From positions 1 through 64,000 of the forward strand of contig NZ_RIZI01000192.1 of the NCBI RefSeq assembly GCF_003721225.1: a stretch of 64,000 bases of DNA. The letters are read 5' to 3'. Origin of the DNA: Acidithiobacillus sulfuriphilus (GTDB taxonomy: Bacteria; Pseudomonadota; Gammaproteobacteria; Acidithiobacillales; Acidithiobacillaceae). Positions 10,248-20,001 of the stretch are shown here, piece after piece. A model generated the notes under the pieces. The model did not search any database. It was not told the origin of the DNA and saw nothing but the letters and a program-made list of their open reading frames with translations. Position numbers and translations under genes: made by a program. The first letter of the stretch is position 1; the number at the start of each line of letters is the position of its first letter.

Positions 10248-11171
10248 TCAGGTGCGCGTGCCGCTTTTCTTGACCATCTCCAGGGCCGTTCCCACTACGG
10301 CACCGATATTGCCCAGATCGGCCGGGATCACCAGGGTGGTTCCGGCCTTGGCGAGATTGCCCCATTTTTCGATGAAATCCTTGGCCAACTGCATCTGCAG
10401 GGCCTCGATCCCGCCCGGTTCGTTGGCCGCTGCGCCGACGACGCGAATGGCGGTGGCGGTGGCGTTGGCCACCAGTTCGATGGCCTGGGCCTCGCCCTGG
10501 GCACGTAAAATCTCCGCCTGCCGCCGCCCGTCAGCCACGTTGATCTCCAGTTGGCGCTGGCCTTCGGAGGTATTGATCTGCTGCTGGCGCTGGCCTTCGG
10601 ATTGAAAAATCAGGGCGCGCTTTTCCCGCTCCGCGGTAATCTGGAGCTCCATGGCATGCAGGATCTCCTGGGGCGGAGTGATATCCTTGATCTCGTAACG
10701 GAGCACCTTGACGCCCCAATTGACCGCCGCCTCGTCCACCGCATTAGCGACCGCGGCATTGAGCATCTGCCGCGAGGACAGGGCCTGATCCAGGTGCAGC
10801 TTGCCGATCTCCGAACGCATGGTGGTCTGGGAAAGCTGCATGACGGCCGTGAACGGATTGCTGGAGCCGTAGGCGGCCTTCACCGCATCGGTAATCTGCA
10901 AATAGAGGATGCCGTCCACGGTCAGGGTGGTATTGTCCAGGGAGATGCAGACCTGGGCCGGCACTTCCGTGGGGATCTCGCGCATATCAAAGCGATAGGC
11001 CACCCGATCGACGAAAGGAATGATAAAATTCAGGCCCGGCGACAGGACCCGGTCAAACTTGCCCAGGCGCTCGACGATCCAGGCCCGCTGCTGGGGAACG
11101 ACGCGGATCGCGGTGCGCAGAATGGCAAAACCACCAATGAGGACCAGCAGAATGACTATGAACGAGGACAT
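10248..11171 (-). CDS. qmcA: Stomatin/SPFH-domain protein (paraslipin, QmcA-like)
   Basis: A 307-residue SPFH protein: one N-terminal membrane segment (residues ~3-22), VVPQQRAWIVERLGKFDRVLSPGLNF opening the band-7 domain, then an Ala/Glu/Gln-rich helical stretch with repeated EGQRQ units (coiled coil, residues ~170-240) and a conserved C-terminal TTLVIPADLG. Such proteins form large membrane-microdomain assemblies together with NfeD partners that affect protein quality control. The NfeD-like gene is directly upstream and overlaps it by 16 bp, the standard pairing for this family. A hairpin closes the unit downstream. Confidence 0.9.
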   Translation of the reverse strand: MSSFIVILLVLIGGFAILRTAIRVVPQQRAWIVERLGKFDRVLSPGLNFIIPFVDRVAYRFDMREIPTEVPAQVCISLDNTTLTVDGILYLQITDAVKAAYGSSNPFTAVMQLSQTTMRSEIGKLHLDQALSSRQMLNAAVANAVDEAAVNWGVKVLRYEIKDITPPQEILHAMELQITAEREKRALIFQSEGQRQQQINTSEGQRQLEINVADGRRQAEILRAQGEAQAIELVANATATAIRVVGAAANEPGGIEALQMQLAKDFIEKWGNLAKAGTTLVIPADLGNIGAVVGTALEMVKKSGTRT

Positions 11172-11608
11172 GGCGACTCCAGGGTAGGGGACTCTTGGGG
11201 GCTCACCCGCAGATGCAGGAGATTATCGGTTTTCTTGAGGATAACGGCGCTACTGCCGGGGCAAGGCAAGGGCCCCTCGTCCACCACCGCGGACCATTCC
11301 GAACCGCGATAGGTCACCAGGAAGTGTTGATCCGGTCCGGGGCCGGACACAATGGTCACCGCTTGGCCCACATCAAAATCGGCCAGTTCCCGGGTATTTG
11401 CGGCCAGGCGGTGACGCAGCAGCATCCCCGCCGGAAGCAATACGATGCAGAGGGCAAAAAAGAGCCAGTGCAGAAAGTCCGGCGGCAGCCACAGACCACC
11501 GATGGCCGTGAGCAAGGCAGCCACCGCCACCGCCGCCAGATAAAAGGTACCCGTAAAAAGTTCCAGCACGGCACAGGCCAGGGCGATCACCAGAAATACG
11601 AAAAGCAT
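11156..11608 (-). CDS. NfeD-like membrane protein
   Basis: A 150-residue protein with three to four N-terminal hydrophobic segments (residues ~1-70) followed by a small soluble OB-fold domain (DVGQAVTIVSGPGPDQHFLVTYRGSEW) typical of NfeD1b short proteins. NfeD proteins are obligate genomic partners of stomatin/prohibitin-like SPFH proteins; here the stop overlaps the SPFH gene start by 16 bp, supporting co-translation. ATG at 11608. The protein lacks the ClpP-like protease domain of long NfeD proteins. Confidence 0.85.
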   Translation of the reverse strand: MLFVFLVIALACAVLELFTGTFYLAAVAVAALLTAIGGLWLPPDFLHWLFFALCIVLLPAGMLLRHRLAANTRELADFDVGQAVTIVSGPGPDQHFLVTYRGSEWSAVVDEGPLPCPGSSAVILKKTDNLLHLRVSPQESPTLESPCPRS

Positions 11609-11659
11609 GGGCGCCCCCTTTGTTTAAGGATACAGCACTGGGACCGATGAGACTAAACA

Positions 11660-11696
11660 GGGCCGTCGGCGCGGGTGTTTTTTGCTCCGGCGGCCC
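11660..11696. terminator. GC-rich hairpin between the unknown gene after glgB and nfeD
   Basis: GGGCCGTCGG (11660-11669) pairs with CCGGCGGCCC (11687-11696), ten pairs with one G-T wobble, around a 17-nt loop that contains a T6 run on the plus strand. It sits in the 180-bp gap between two minus-strand units. On the minus strand no U tract follows the stem, so its terminator role is tentative; otherwise nothing recognisable lies in this gap. Confidence 0.45.
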
Positions 11697-11788
11697 GCGC
11701 CCGCTGCCGAACCCAAGAGATCCGGCTCTGGACTGCCCGGCGCTGCGAAAAAAATGGGAAACCCACCAAAAGCCGGGACTTGCAGGCC

Positions 11789-12556
11789 CTACTGATCCCC
11801 GCTCGGCACCGGTTCCTGGCCAAAAACCCACATCCCCGAGTCCTGCCGGCCATCCTGGTCAAAGGTGGGCTCCCGCAGGCAGGGGTCCGCCTCGCTCAAC
11901 TCGCTCTCCCCGGGGAGAAAGGTCAAGGTCGCCCCGTGGACCTGGCGTTGATGGCGCAGATATCCGGCCTCGGCCAGGAGACTGACCATGCTTCTCGCCC
12001 GGGCGTGATCGCCGCCGAAATGCTCGGCCAGAGCCGCGACAATGGCCGCCAAACCGGTGTTGCAGCCCGCCGCCCAGGGTGTCCCGAAGCGCGCGGCCAG
12101 AAAGTTGGTGGTTTCGGCCAGAGACTCCCCTTGCGGTTGCGCCAAGGCGATTTCTTCATTCAGTATAGACCGTAACCCGCGCAGACCGGAACGCAGGGCG
12201 ATCAGGCGCTGGCGTTTGTCCACAAGCACTTCGGTCTCGTGGTCGAGGCGTGCTGCCAGGGTAGCGAGATAGCCCTCCAGGGACTCCTTGCCGCCGGCCT
12301 CGGCCTGCGCCATGCGCCCATCCCAGGTAGCTACCGTATCGCGCCACACCCGGGACTGCTCCGCCCCGGCACCTTTGGCCTGCAAGCCCGCCACCGCCGC
12401 GCGCAAGGTTGCCAGCCAGGCCATATCCACGTCCAGGCCATCGCCGAGTTTGCGCAACTCCAGGTCCATTCCCTGCGCCACGGCCCGCTGGGCCTCGGCA
12501 TGCCGGCTCAGGCGATGATCCCGGTCACCGAACCAGTGGGGAAGATGTAATGTCAT
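11789..12556 (-). CDS. Unknown 255-residue helical protein downstream of glgB
   Basis: Not recognised. It has no signal peptide or membrane segment. Residues ~25-145 are strongly helical with heptad-like Leu/Ala spacing (possible coiled coil), including DLELRKLGDGLDVDMAWLAT and LDHETEVLVDKRQRLIALR. Residues ~185-220 (ARSMVSLLAEAGYLRHQRQV, then GATLTFLPGE) look like a helix-helix-wing segment, so a winged-helix DNA- or protein-binding end is possible, but this is only pattern reading. A good GAGGAG site precedes the ATG at 12556, and the gene starts 40 bp after the glgB stop, so the two are very likely co-transcribed. A role in glycogen metabolism is suggested by position only. Confidence 0.6.
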   Translation of the reverse strand: MTLHLPHWFGDRDHRLSRHAEAQRAVAQGMDLELRKLGDGLDVDMAWLATLRAAVAGLQAKGAGAEQSRVWRDTVATWDGRMAQAEAGGKESLEGYLATLAARLDHETEVLVDKRQRLIALRSGLRGLRSILNEEIALAQPQGESLAETTNFLAARFGTPWAAGCNTGLAAIVAALAEHFGGDHARARSMVSLLAEAGYLRHQRQVHGATLTFLPGESELSEADPCLREPTFDQDGRQDSGMWVFGQEPVPSGDQ

Positions 12557-12596
12557 GGCAATCTGCTCCTCTATCCGTCTTTGGCGAGCGCCGTAG

Positions 12597-14750
12597 TCAA
12601 GCCCGTGTCAGAAAAATCGCCGCCAAGGGCGGCAAGGTGAGTTCCAGGGAATAGGGCAGGCCCATCCAGGGGGTGTCCTGGGCGGCTTGGGGGCCGTTGC
12701 CAACGCCGGAACCGTGATAGGCGGGGGCATCGCTGTTGAGGACCTCCCGATAGGTACCGGCCTGGGGGACGCCGATGCGGTAGTGCTCCCGTGGTACCGG
12801 GGTGAAGTTGAACAGGGCCACCACAAAATCGCCCTGCCGGTCCCGGCGCAAAAAACTCAGCACCGATTGCTCGGCGTCGTGGCAGTCGATCCAGGAAAAG
12901 CCTTCGCCCTGAAAGTCCTGATCGTGCAGCGGCGAAAGACTGCGGTAGCAGCGGGCGAGATCCCGGGCAAGGCGCTGGATGCCCTGATGCCAGTCGCGCT
13001 CCAACAGCCACCAGTCGAGACCCCGGCCGCAGTCCCACTCGCGGCCTTGGCCGAATTCGTTGCCCATGAAGTTGAGCTTCTTGCCGGGGTGGGCGCACTG
13101 GTAGCTGAAGAGCAGACGCAGGTTGGCAAAACGCTGCCAGGTGTCGCCCGGCATCTTGTCCAGCAGCGAGCCCTTGCCGTGCACGACCTCATCATGGGAC
13201 AGGGGCAGGACGAAATTCTCGGTGTAGGCGTAGAGCTGACTGAAGGTGAGTTCGTTGTGATGATAGCGGCGGTGGATGGGGTTTTCCTGGAGGTAGGCGA
13301 GGGTGTCATTCATCCAGCCCATGTTCCACTTCATGGAGAAGCCGAGCCCGCCCACATAGGTGGGCCGGGAGACCATGGGCCAGGCGGTGGACTCTTCGGC
13401 GATGGTGAGGATGCCGGGCTGGCGCTCGTTGAGGATGATGTTCATCTCGCGGAGGAAGGAGATGGCTTCGAGGTTTTCGCGGCCGCCGTACTGGTTGGGG
13501 ATCCACTCGCCGGCCTTGCGCGAGTAGTCGCGGTAGATGAGGGAAGCGACGGCATCCACCCGCAGGCCGTCGACGTGGAAACAGTCGGCCCAGTAACAGG
13601 CGTTGGCGAGGAGAAAGCCGCGCACTTCGTTGCGCCCGTAGTTGAAGATGTAGGTGCCCCAGTCCTCATGCTCGCCTTCGCGGGGGTCGGCGTGTTCGTA
13701 GAGGGGGGTGCCGTCGAAGCGGGCCAGGCCCCAGTCGTCCTTGGGGAAGTGGCCGGGAACCCAGTCGAGGAGGACACCAAGCCCGGCCTGGTGGCAGGCG
13801 TCGACGAAGGCGCGGAAGTCGTCGGGCGTGCCGTGGCGGCTGGTGGGGGCGAAGTAACCGCTCACCTGATAGCCCCAGGATTCGTCCAGGGGGTGCTCCA
13901 TGACGGGCATGAGTTCCAGATGGGTGTAGCCCATGTCCTGACAGTAGGGGATGAGCCGAGCGGCCAGCTCGCGGTAATTGAGGAAGGCACCGTCGGCGCC
14001 GCGTTGCCAGGAACCGAGATGGACCTCGTAGCAGTTGATGGGGGCGTGCTGCCAGTCCCGCTGCGGGCGCTCCTGCATCCACTGGCCATCCTGCCACTGG
14101 TACTGACTGTCCACGACTTGCGCGGCGGTGCTGGGGCGGAGCTGGAAGGCGCTGGCATAGGGGTCGGTCTTGACAAAGACGGCCCCGGAGTCGCGGTGGC
14201 GGATCTCGAACTTGTACAGCTCGCCGGCCCCGAGATCGGGGAGGAAGAGCTCCCAGAGCCCGCTGCCGCCGCGCACACGCATCGGATGGGCGCGGCCGTC
14301 CCAGCCGTTGAAATCTCCGACCACACTGACCCGCTCGGCATTGGGCGCCCAGACGGCAAAGAGGATGCCGTCCACCTCCTGCTGCCGGCGCAGGTGGGCA
14401 CCGAGGTGGCGGTAGGCCTCGTAGAGCCGTCCTTCGCCAAAGAGATAGATCTCCAGATCGCCAAGCACCGGCCAGAACACATAGGGGTCGTGGCGCTCAT
14501 GGCTCCCCCGCGCATCCTGCCAGCGCAGGCGGTAGGGGCTGGGCAAGGGGCCGCCCCAATGGACGAAAAGGCCATCGTCATGCAGGCGCTGCATCGCCTC
14601 CCAGCCCGTGGGGGTTTCGATCCAGGCCGCCTGCGCCCCCGGCAGAAAGACCCGCTGCACGGCCTGCCCCCCCTCCTCGTGCTGGCCCAGCCAAGCAAAG
14701 GGATCATGATGTCGGGCAGCAAGGATGGCGGTGATGTCTTGGTTGGGCAT
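12597..14750 (-). CDS. glgB: 1,4-alpha-glucan branching enzyme GlgB
   Basis: A 717-residue GH13 enzyme that introduces alpha-1,6 branches into glycogen. Order: an N-terminal N1 domain (residues ~1-100), CBM48 ([20 protein letters not shown]), then the catalytic barrel with [20 protein letters not shown], the nucleophile region [13 protein letters not shown] (Asp), the acid/base [12 protein letters not shown] (Glu) and the third acidic [12 protein letters not shown] (Asp). The C-terminal beta domain ends in [12 protein letters not shown]. Length matches the ~730-residue E. coli enzyme. It is divergent from glgC across a 230-bp intergenic region and is followed by an unknown gene on the same strand. 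Confidence 0.97.
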   Translation of the reverse strand: MPNQDITAILAARHHDPFAWLGQHEEGGQAVQRVFLPGAQAAWIETPTGWEAMQRLHDDGLFVHWGGPLPSPYRLRWQDARGSHERHDPYVFWPVLGDLEIYLFGEGRLYEAYRHLGAHLRRQQEVDGILFAVWAPNAERVSVVGDFNGWDGRAHPMRVRGGSGLWELFLPDLGAGELYKFEIRHRDSGAVFVKTDPYASAFQLRPSTAAQVVDSQYQWQDGQWMQERPQRDWQHAPINCYEVHLGSWQRGADGAFLNYRELAARLIPYCQDMGYTHLELMPVMEHPLDESWGYQVSGYFAPTSRHGTPDDFRAFVDACHQAGLGVLLDWVPGHFPKDDWGLARFDGTPLYEHADPREGEHEDWGTYIFNYGRNEVRGFLLANACYWADCFHVDGLRVDAVASLIYRDYSRKAGEWIPNQYGGRENLEAISFLREMNIILNERQPGILTIAEESTAWPMVSRPTYVGGLGFSMKWNMGWMNDTLAYLQENPIHRRYHHNELTFSQLYAYTENFVLPLSHDEVVHGKGSLLDKMPGDTWQRFANLRLLFSYQCAHPGKKLNFMGNEFGQGREWDCGRGLDWWLLERDWHQGIQRLARDLARCYRSLSPLHDQDFQGEGFSWIDCHDAEQSVLSFLRRDRQGDFVVALFNFTPVPREHYRIGVPQAGTYREVLNSDAPAYHGSGVGNGPQAAQDTPWMGLPYSLELTLPPLAAIFLTRA

Positions 14751-14980
14751 GCGTGAGGTCCTTTGTCGACGGATAGAGTCCTTCTGCGACTTGCTACAGG
14801 GGTCGCAGTTCAGCTACTTTAAAACTGCCAGTTCAAAACCGATATTCGACTATCATTTCTAGCCCAGATCATGCCCCGACAGCAAGGGCCACACAGCAAG
14901 GGCCCGGCAGTGGAGGAATCTCGACGACGCCGTTTTTCACTATACTGCAGTCACAAGGATAGCACGCAAGGAGGCAGTTC
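14751..14980. promoter_or_regulatory. Divergent glgB / glgC control region
   Basis: A 230-bp gap between divergent glgB and glgC. On the plus strand a TATACT -10-like box lies at 14941-14946 and an AAGGAGG ribosome site at 14968-14974, seven bases before the glgC ATG; no convincing -35 is visible. A 12-bp direct repeat ACAGCAAGGGCC occurs at 14879-14890 and 14893-14904, spaced 14 bp centre to centre, which could be a tandem binding site for a regulator placed upstream of the glgC promoter. The regulator is unknown. Confidence 0.45.
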
Positions 14981-16285
14981 ATGGCGACCGAGGGAAATAG
15001 CGGGGTATCCAACTCACCACGCTTTGTCAGCAACCTCACCAAAAATACCCTGGCGCTGGTACTGGCCGGAGGGCGGGGCAGCCGTCTGGGGGCGCTCACC
15101 GACTGGCGGGCCAAACCCGCCGTACCCTTTGGCGGCAAATTCCGCATCATTGATTTTTGCCTTTCCAACTGCCTCAATTCCGGGATTCGCCGCATCGGCA
15201 TCCTCACCCAGTACAAGGCCCATAGCCTCATCCGTCATGTGCAGCTCGGCTGGGGATTCTTGCGGGGTGAATTCAGCGAATTCGTCGAACTCCTCCCCGC
15301 CCAGCAGCGCATGAATACCGGCTGGTACCAGGGTACCGCCGATGCCATCTTCCAGAACATCGATATCCTCCGCGCCCACAAACCGCGCTATGTGGTGATC
15401 CTCGCCGGCGATCATATCTACAAGATGGACTACGGCCAAATGCTGGCGGAACACGTGCAGAGTCAGGCGGACATGACCGTGGCCTGCCTGGAAGTGCCCA
15501 TTGAAGAGGCCAGGGCCTTTGGCGTGATGACCGTCAACCACGAAGACCGGGTGACGGCCTTTACGGAAAAACCCCAGGACCCCACCCCCAGCCCCGGCAA
15601 CCCCGAACGCGCCCTGGCGAGCATGGGCATCTATGTCTTCAACACCGAATTCCTTTACGAGCAGTTGATCCGCGACGCCGACAGCAAGAACTCCAGCCAC
15701 GACTTCGGCAAGGATCTGATCCCCTACATGGTGCCCCGTTACCGCGTCATGGCCCACCGCTTCCGCAATAGCTGCATCACCAGTTCCGAAAGCTCATCAC
15801 GCTGCTACTGGCGCGACGTGGGGACCGTGGATGCCTATTGGGCGGCCAACATCGACCTCGTCCACGTCACCCCGGACCTCGACCTCTACGATAGCCGCTG
15901 GCCCATCTGGACCTTCCAGGAGCAACTCCCGCCCGCCAAGTTCGTCTTTGACGATGACGGTCGCCGGGGCGTCGCCCTCGACAGCATCGTCTCCGGCGGC
16001 TGCATCGTCAGCGGCGCGACGGTGCGCCGCTCCCTCCTCTTCTCCAACGTGCGCGTCAACGACGGCGATACCCTGGTGGAGGATTCGGTGATCCTGCCCA
16101 ACGTGCGCATGGGGGAAGGGGCGCGGCTGCGCAAGGTGGTGGTGGATAAAGGCAGCATCATCCCCGCGGGGCTGGTGGTGGGCGAAGATCCGGCGGAGGA
16201 CGCCCGGCGCTTCCATCGTACGCCCAACGGCGTCACCCTCATCACTCCCGAACTGCTCGGCCAGCAACTGCATTTCGTGCGCTAG
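14981..16285 (+). CDS. glgC: Glucose-1-phosphate adenylyltransferase GlgC
   Basis: A 434-residue ADP-glucose pyrophosphorylase, the committing step of glycogen synthesis (ATP + glucose-1-phosphate to ADP-glucose + PPi). The nucleotidyltransferase domain shows [13 protein letters not shown], the [18 protein letters not shown] block, [23 protein letters not shown] and [16 protein letters not shown] and a C-terminal left-handed beta-helix ([23 protein letters not shown]) complete the family architecture. Bacterial enzymes of this type are usually allosterically activated by glycolytic intermediates. Start ATG follows AAGGAGG. The next gene begins 2 bp after its stop, so glgC leads a plus-strand operon. 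Confidence 0.96.
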   Translation: MATEGNSGVSNSPRFVSNLTKNTLALVLAGGRGSRLGALTDWRAKPAVPFGGKFRIIDFCLSNCLNSGIRRIGILTQYKAHSLIRHVQLGWGFLRGEFSEFVELLPAQQRMNTGWYQGTADAIFQNIDILRAHKPRYVVILAGDHIYKMDYGQMLAEHVQSQADMTVACLEVPIEEARAFGVMTVNHEDRVTAFTEKPQDPTPSPGNPERALASMGIYVFNTEFLYEQLIRDADSKNSSHDFGKDLIPYMVPRYRVMAHRFRNSCITSSESSSRCYWRDVGTVDAYWAANIDLVHVTPDLDLYDSRWPIWTFQEQLPPAKFVFDDDGRRGVALDSIVSGGCIVSGATVRRSLLFSNVRVNDGDTLVEDSVILPNVRMGEGARLRKVVVDKGSIIPAGLVVGEDPAEDARRFHRTPNGVTLITPELLGQQLHFVR

Positions 16286-16287
16286 CC

Positions 16288-17982
16288 ATGCAGCCCGCCC
16301 GCGCCCTCCACGTCATCTTCTGCTGGCACATGCACCAGCCGGATTACCGGGGTGCCGATGGCCGCTACATCCTGCCCTGGACCTATTTGCATGCGTGCAA
16401 GGACTACGCCGACATGGTGGCGCATCTGGAGGAGAACCCCCTGGCACGGGCCGTCTTCAATTTTGTACCCACGCTCATCGAGCAACTGGAAGACTACGCC
16501 GAACAATTCCGCAGCGGCCAGTTCCGCGATGCCCTGCTGGCGGCACTGGCGGCGGATGATCTCAAGACGCTCACCCCCGCAGCCCGCCACAGCCTCCTGC
16601 ATCAATGCTTCCGCCTCGATCAGGAACACATGCTCAACCCCTTCCCGGATTACCGCCGCCTCTATGACCTGTACCAGCATATCCAAATTGACGTCCAGGA
16701 GATGGCGGATTACCTCTCCGTCCAGTACCTGGCGGATCTGGTCATGTGGTATCACCTCGCCTGGACGGGCGAGACCGTGCGTCGCGGCAGCCCTTTTATC
16801 CAGGCCATGCTGGCCAAGGGGCGGGGTTTTACCCGGGAGGACCGCCAGCAGCTCCTGCGCCTGCTGGGTGATCTCATCCACAATCTCATTCCCCGTTATC
16901 GGCGGCTGGCCGAAGCCGGGCGCATCGAACTGTCCACCACACCCTACGATCATCCCATCGGCCCCCTGCTCATGGACTTTGGCGCGGCGCGCGAGAGCCT
17001 GCCCGACTGCCCCCTGCCCCAAAGCAAGGCTTATCCCGGAGGCGCAGCGCGGGCGCGCTGGCATGTGGACCGTGCCCTGGCCGCCCATCAACAGCGCTTT
17101 GGCCTTGCCGCCGGGGGACAATGGCCTGCCGAAGGTGGAGTTTCCGAGGCCTTTGTCCAGGTGCTGGGTGAAGCCGGCATCGGCTGGACCGCCACCGGGG
17201 AAGGTGTCCTGGCCCATAGCCTGCGCACGGCCGCCGATGACGAGCCGGCACGGGAGCGCTGGCAGTATCTCTACCGCGCCTACCGCCTCCCCAGCGGCGG
17301 TCCCGCCCTCTTCTTTCGCGACGATGCGCTCTCCGATGCCATCGGTTTTGATTACCAGAAATGGTTTGGTCACGATGCCGTGGGTGACTTCGTCCACCGC
17401 CTGGAAGAGATCTGGCGGCACACCGAAGGACAGGGCACCCCGGTGGTGAGCATCATCCTCGATGGGGAAAACGCTTGGGAATACTATCCCTACAATGGCT
17501 ATTATTTCCTTTCGGAACTCTACAAGGTGCTTTCCAACCACCCCCATATCCATCTCTGTACTTTTTCCGATTACCTGGCCCACCATGATGCCCAGCCCGA
17601 AGCCCTCCCGCGTCTGGTGGCGGGAAGTTGGGTCTACGGCAATTTCAGCACCTGGATCGGCGATAGCGCCAAGAACCGTGCCTGGGACCTCCTCTGCGCG
17701 GCCAAGCGGGCGGTGGATCAGCGGCTCACCCGTTTTGATCCGGCGCAGCAGGAACTCATCCTGCGCCAGCTCGGGGTCTGCGAAGGCTCCGACTGGTTCT
17801 GGTGGTTTGGCGATTACAATCCCGCCGCAGCCGTGCGCGACTTTGATGATCTGTATCGGGCCAACTTGCGCAAGCTCTACGGATTGATCGGCATGCCGGC
17901 GCCCCACACCCTCGACACTCCCATCAGCCAAGGCGGTGCACCGGCAGCAGCAGCCGGCACCATGCGCCGCACCACTCCATAA
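16288..17982 (+). CDS. GH57 glycoside hydrolase (amylopullulanase/alpha-amylase type)
   Basis: A 564-residue cytoplasmic GH57 enzyme acting on alpha-glucans. The five GH57 regions are visible: HMHQPDYRG near the N-terminus (region 1), the long helical insert with HPIGPLL-type wording (YDHPIGPLLMDFG, region 2), WPAEGGVSE with the likely nucleophile Glu282 (region 3), FRDDALSDAIGF with likely acid/base Asp350 (region 4), and IILDGENAWEYYP (region 5). This wording is that of the amylopullulanase-like subgroup and not of branching enzymes. It sits 2 bp after glgC and 9 bp before a second GH57 gene, so it is likely used to trim or debranch the storage polymer. Confidence 0.88.
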   Translation: MQPARALHVIFCWHMHQPDYRGADGRYILPWTYLHACKDYADMVAHLEENPLARAVFNFVPTLIEQLEDYAEQFRSGQFRDALLAALAADDLKTLTPAARHSLLHQCFRLDQEHMLNPFPDYRRLYDLYQHIQIDVQEMADYLSVQYLADLVMWYHLAWTGETVRRGSPFIQAMLAKGRGFTREDRQQLLRLLGDLIHNLIPRYRRLAEAGRIELSTTPYDHPIGPLLMDFGAARESLPDCPLPQSKAYPGGAARARWHVDRALAAHQQRFGLAAGGQWPAEGGVSEAFVQVLGEAGIGWTATGEGVLAHSLRTAADDEPARERWQYLYRAYRLPSGGPALFFRDDALSDAIGFDYQKWFGHDAVGDFVHRLEEIWRHTEGQGTPVVSIILDGENAWEYYPYNGYYFLSELYKVLSNHPHIHLCTFSDYLAHHDAQPEALPRLVAGSWVYGNFSTWIGDSAKNRAWDLLCAAKRAVDQRLTRFDPAQQELILRQLGVCEGSDWFWWFGDYNPAAAVRDFDDLYRANLRKLYGLIGMPAPHTLDTPISQGGAPAAAAGTMRRTTP

Positions 17983-17991
17983 GGAGAACGA

Positions 17992-20001
17992 ATGCCCCCC
18001 TGTACCCAGCTGCTCCTTGGTGTTCACGCCCACCAGCCGGTCGGCAATTTCCCCCACGTCATTGATGATGCCGTAGCCCGCTGCTACCACCCCTTTCTCG
18101 AAACGCTGCACCGCATCCCCGAGTTTCCCTTTGCCATTCATATCAGCGGCTGGCTGCTGGGCTATCTGGCCGAACATCACGCCGCCACCCTGACCCTGCT
18201 CCAGGCGATGGTGACCCGCGGACAGGCCGAACTGGTCGGCGCCGGGGACACCGAGCCGGTCCTGGCTGCCATCCCCCATGTGGATCGGGTGGAACAGATC
18301 CACGCCATGTCCGAGCGCATGGAAAAACAGCTAGGGCAGCGCCCTCTGGGCGCCTGGCTCACGGAACGGGTCTGGGACCCCTCTGTCGTGCCGGCCCTGG
18401 TGGAGGCGGGCATCCGCTATGTCATGGTGGACGACTACCACTTTCTCTGCGCCGGCGCCGACGCCAGCCAGCTCAACTGCTTTCATCGTACCGAGGAAAA
18501 CGGTCAGGTCATCGACGTCTTCCCCATCTCCGAGGCGCTGCGCTATCGTCTGCCCTTTTCCGAGGCCGACGCCGCCGTCGCCTATCTGGAGGGCTTGGCC
18601 CAGACCCATCCCGGGGGCGCGGCCATCTATTTCGATGACATCGAAAAATTCGGGGTCTGGCCCGAAACCTATGACTGGGTCTACGAAAAGGGCTGGCTGG
18701 AGCAGTTTCTGCGCCAGGTGCTCGCCTCTCCGTGCATCGAACCGGTGCGCTATCAGGACTACCTGCGCGGCCACCGCCCCCGGGGGGTCATCTATCTGCC
18801 TACGGTGTCCTACAGCGAGATGAACGAGTGGACCCTGCCGGCAGGGGCGGCACGGGCCTATGCCGGGCTCGTCGAGCAGGAAAAGGCTGCCGGCCGTTTT
18901 GCCGAGCGCAAGCCGCTGATTCGCGGCGGCATCTGGAAGAATTTTCTCACCCGCTACCCCGAATCCAACTGGATGCACAAGCGCATGATGCTGTTATCGC
19001 AGCGTTTTCATGGTCTGGCCAAAAAACAGCAGAGCGGCGCCATGCGCCAGGCGCTCCATGAGGCCCAGGCCAACGATGCCTACTGGCATGGCCTCTTTGG
19101 CGGCATCTACCTGCCCCATTTGCGCCGCGCCGTCTACAACGCCATCGTCCGTCTGGAGGCCATGCTCGACGAAGTGCAGCCGCGGCTGGCCGTGCAGGAA
19201 CTGGATGTCGATCTCGATGGCGCCCCGGAGCTCTTTTATCACAATGGCTTCATGCAGCTCATCATCCGCCCCGCCCCCACGGCAGCCGTGGTGGAATGGG
19301 ATCTTTATGCCTTGCACCACAATCTGGGCGATACCCTGGCGCGGCGCGACGAGTCCTACTACGACAAGATCCGCAATGGCGCCACCGGCAGCGAACACAA
19401 CGGCAACGGCATCGCTTCGGCCCATGACCGCGTCAGCTATAAGAGCACCATCAGCCTGGAGGACCTCGTCCCCGATACCAGCCCCTGCCAGAGTTTTCTC
19501 GACCAGGTGGATACGACCCCCGTGGAATACGCGGAGGCGGCAGCCAGCGAGTGGCCCCGCTTCACCGGTGCAGCGGCGGGCTGCACGGTCACCAAGACCT
19601 ACACCCTGGAGGGACAGCGCCTCATCGTCGACTATGGCCTCAGCGCTGCCCAAGGCGAGGGGCAGCAGACTTTCACCACCCGCCTTCACCTCGCCATGCC
19701 CTGCTGTGACGGGCCGGGCGGACGGATCTTTGCCGACGGCAGACTCTTCGGCGGTTTCGGCAGCGCCCATCAGGGGGAAGCCCGGGAGATCACCCTGCAG
19801 GACGAAGTCCTGGGTGGAGAGCTGCATTTTCATTTCGACCCGCCCGTTCAGTGGCAGGCCGCACCCCATCTGACGGTATCCCAGTCCGAAGCGGGCTTTG
19901 AAAAGATCATGCAGGCCCTGGCCTTGCAACTGCGTTGGCTCGTTCCTGCGGGCAAATCCTATCCCCTGCGCATCCGCATGGAGGCCAAGGTCCATGCCTG
20001 A
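17992..20001 (+). CDS. GH57 4-alpha-glucanotransferase / alpha-amylase
   Basis: A 669-residue protein with the architecture of the Thermococcus litoralis 4-alpha-glucanotransferase (659 residues): GH57 barrel with VHAHQPVGNF (region 1), GAWLTERVWDPS with likely nucleophile Glu125, FDDIEKFGVWP with likely acid Asp215, then YLPTVSYSEMNEW, followed by the beta-sandwich C-terminal domains (DUF1925/DUF1926 type) from ~residue 400. It would transfer maltooligosaccharide segments between glucan chains, or hydrolyse them. AAGGAG precedes the ATG. The stop overlaps the following ROK kinase start by 8 bp, consistent with release of glucose and its immediate phosphorylation. Confidence 0.9.
   Translation: MPPCTQLLLGVHAHQPVGNFPHVIDDAVARCYHPFLETLHRIPEFPFAIHISGWLLGYLAEHHAATLTLLQAMVTRGQAELVGAGDTEPVLAAIPHVDRVEQIHAMSERMEKQLGQRPLGAWLTERVWDPSVVPALVEAGIRYVMVDDYHFLCAGADASQLNCFHRTEENGQVIDVFPISEALRYRLPFSEADAAVAYLEGLAQTHPGGAAIYFDDIEKFGVWPETYDWVYEKGWLEQFLRQVLASPCIEPVRYQDYLRGHRPRGVIYLPTVSYSEMNEWTLPAGAARAYAGLVEQEKAAGRFAERKPLIRGGIWKNFLTRYPESNWMHKRMMLLSQRFHGLAKKQQSGAMRQALHEAQANDAYWHGLFGGIYLPHLRRAVYNAIVRLEAMLDEVQPRLAVQELDVDLDGAPELFYHNGFMQLIIRPAPTAAVVEWDLYALHHNLGDTLARRDESYYDKIRNGATGSEHNGNGIASAHDRVSYKSTISLEDLVPDTSPCQSFLDQVDTTPVEYAEAAASEWPRFTGAAAGCTVTKTYTLEGQRLIVDYGLSAAQGEGQQTFTTRLHLAMPCCDGPGGRIFADGRLFGGFGSAHQGEAREITLQDEVLGGELHFHFDPPVQWQAAPHLTVSQSEAGFEKIMQALALQLRWLVPAGKSYPLRIRMEAKVHA

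Noticed and set aside
12687-14756. 689-codon open frame antisense to glgB
   Set aside because: Exact shadow of glgB; low-complexity Val/Gly/Ala/Glu text without domains.
16282-18303. 673-codon open frame antisense to the GH57 genes
   Set aside because: Shadow of two well-supported GH57 coding sequences; no ribosome site or family match.
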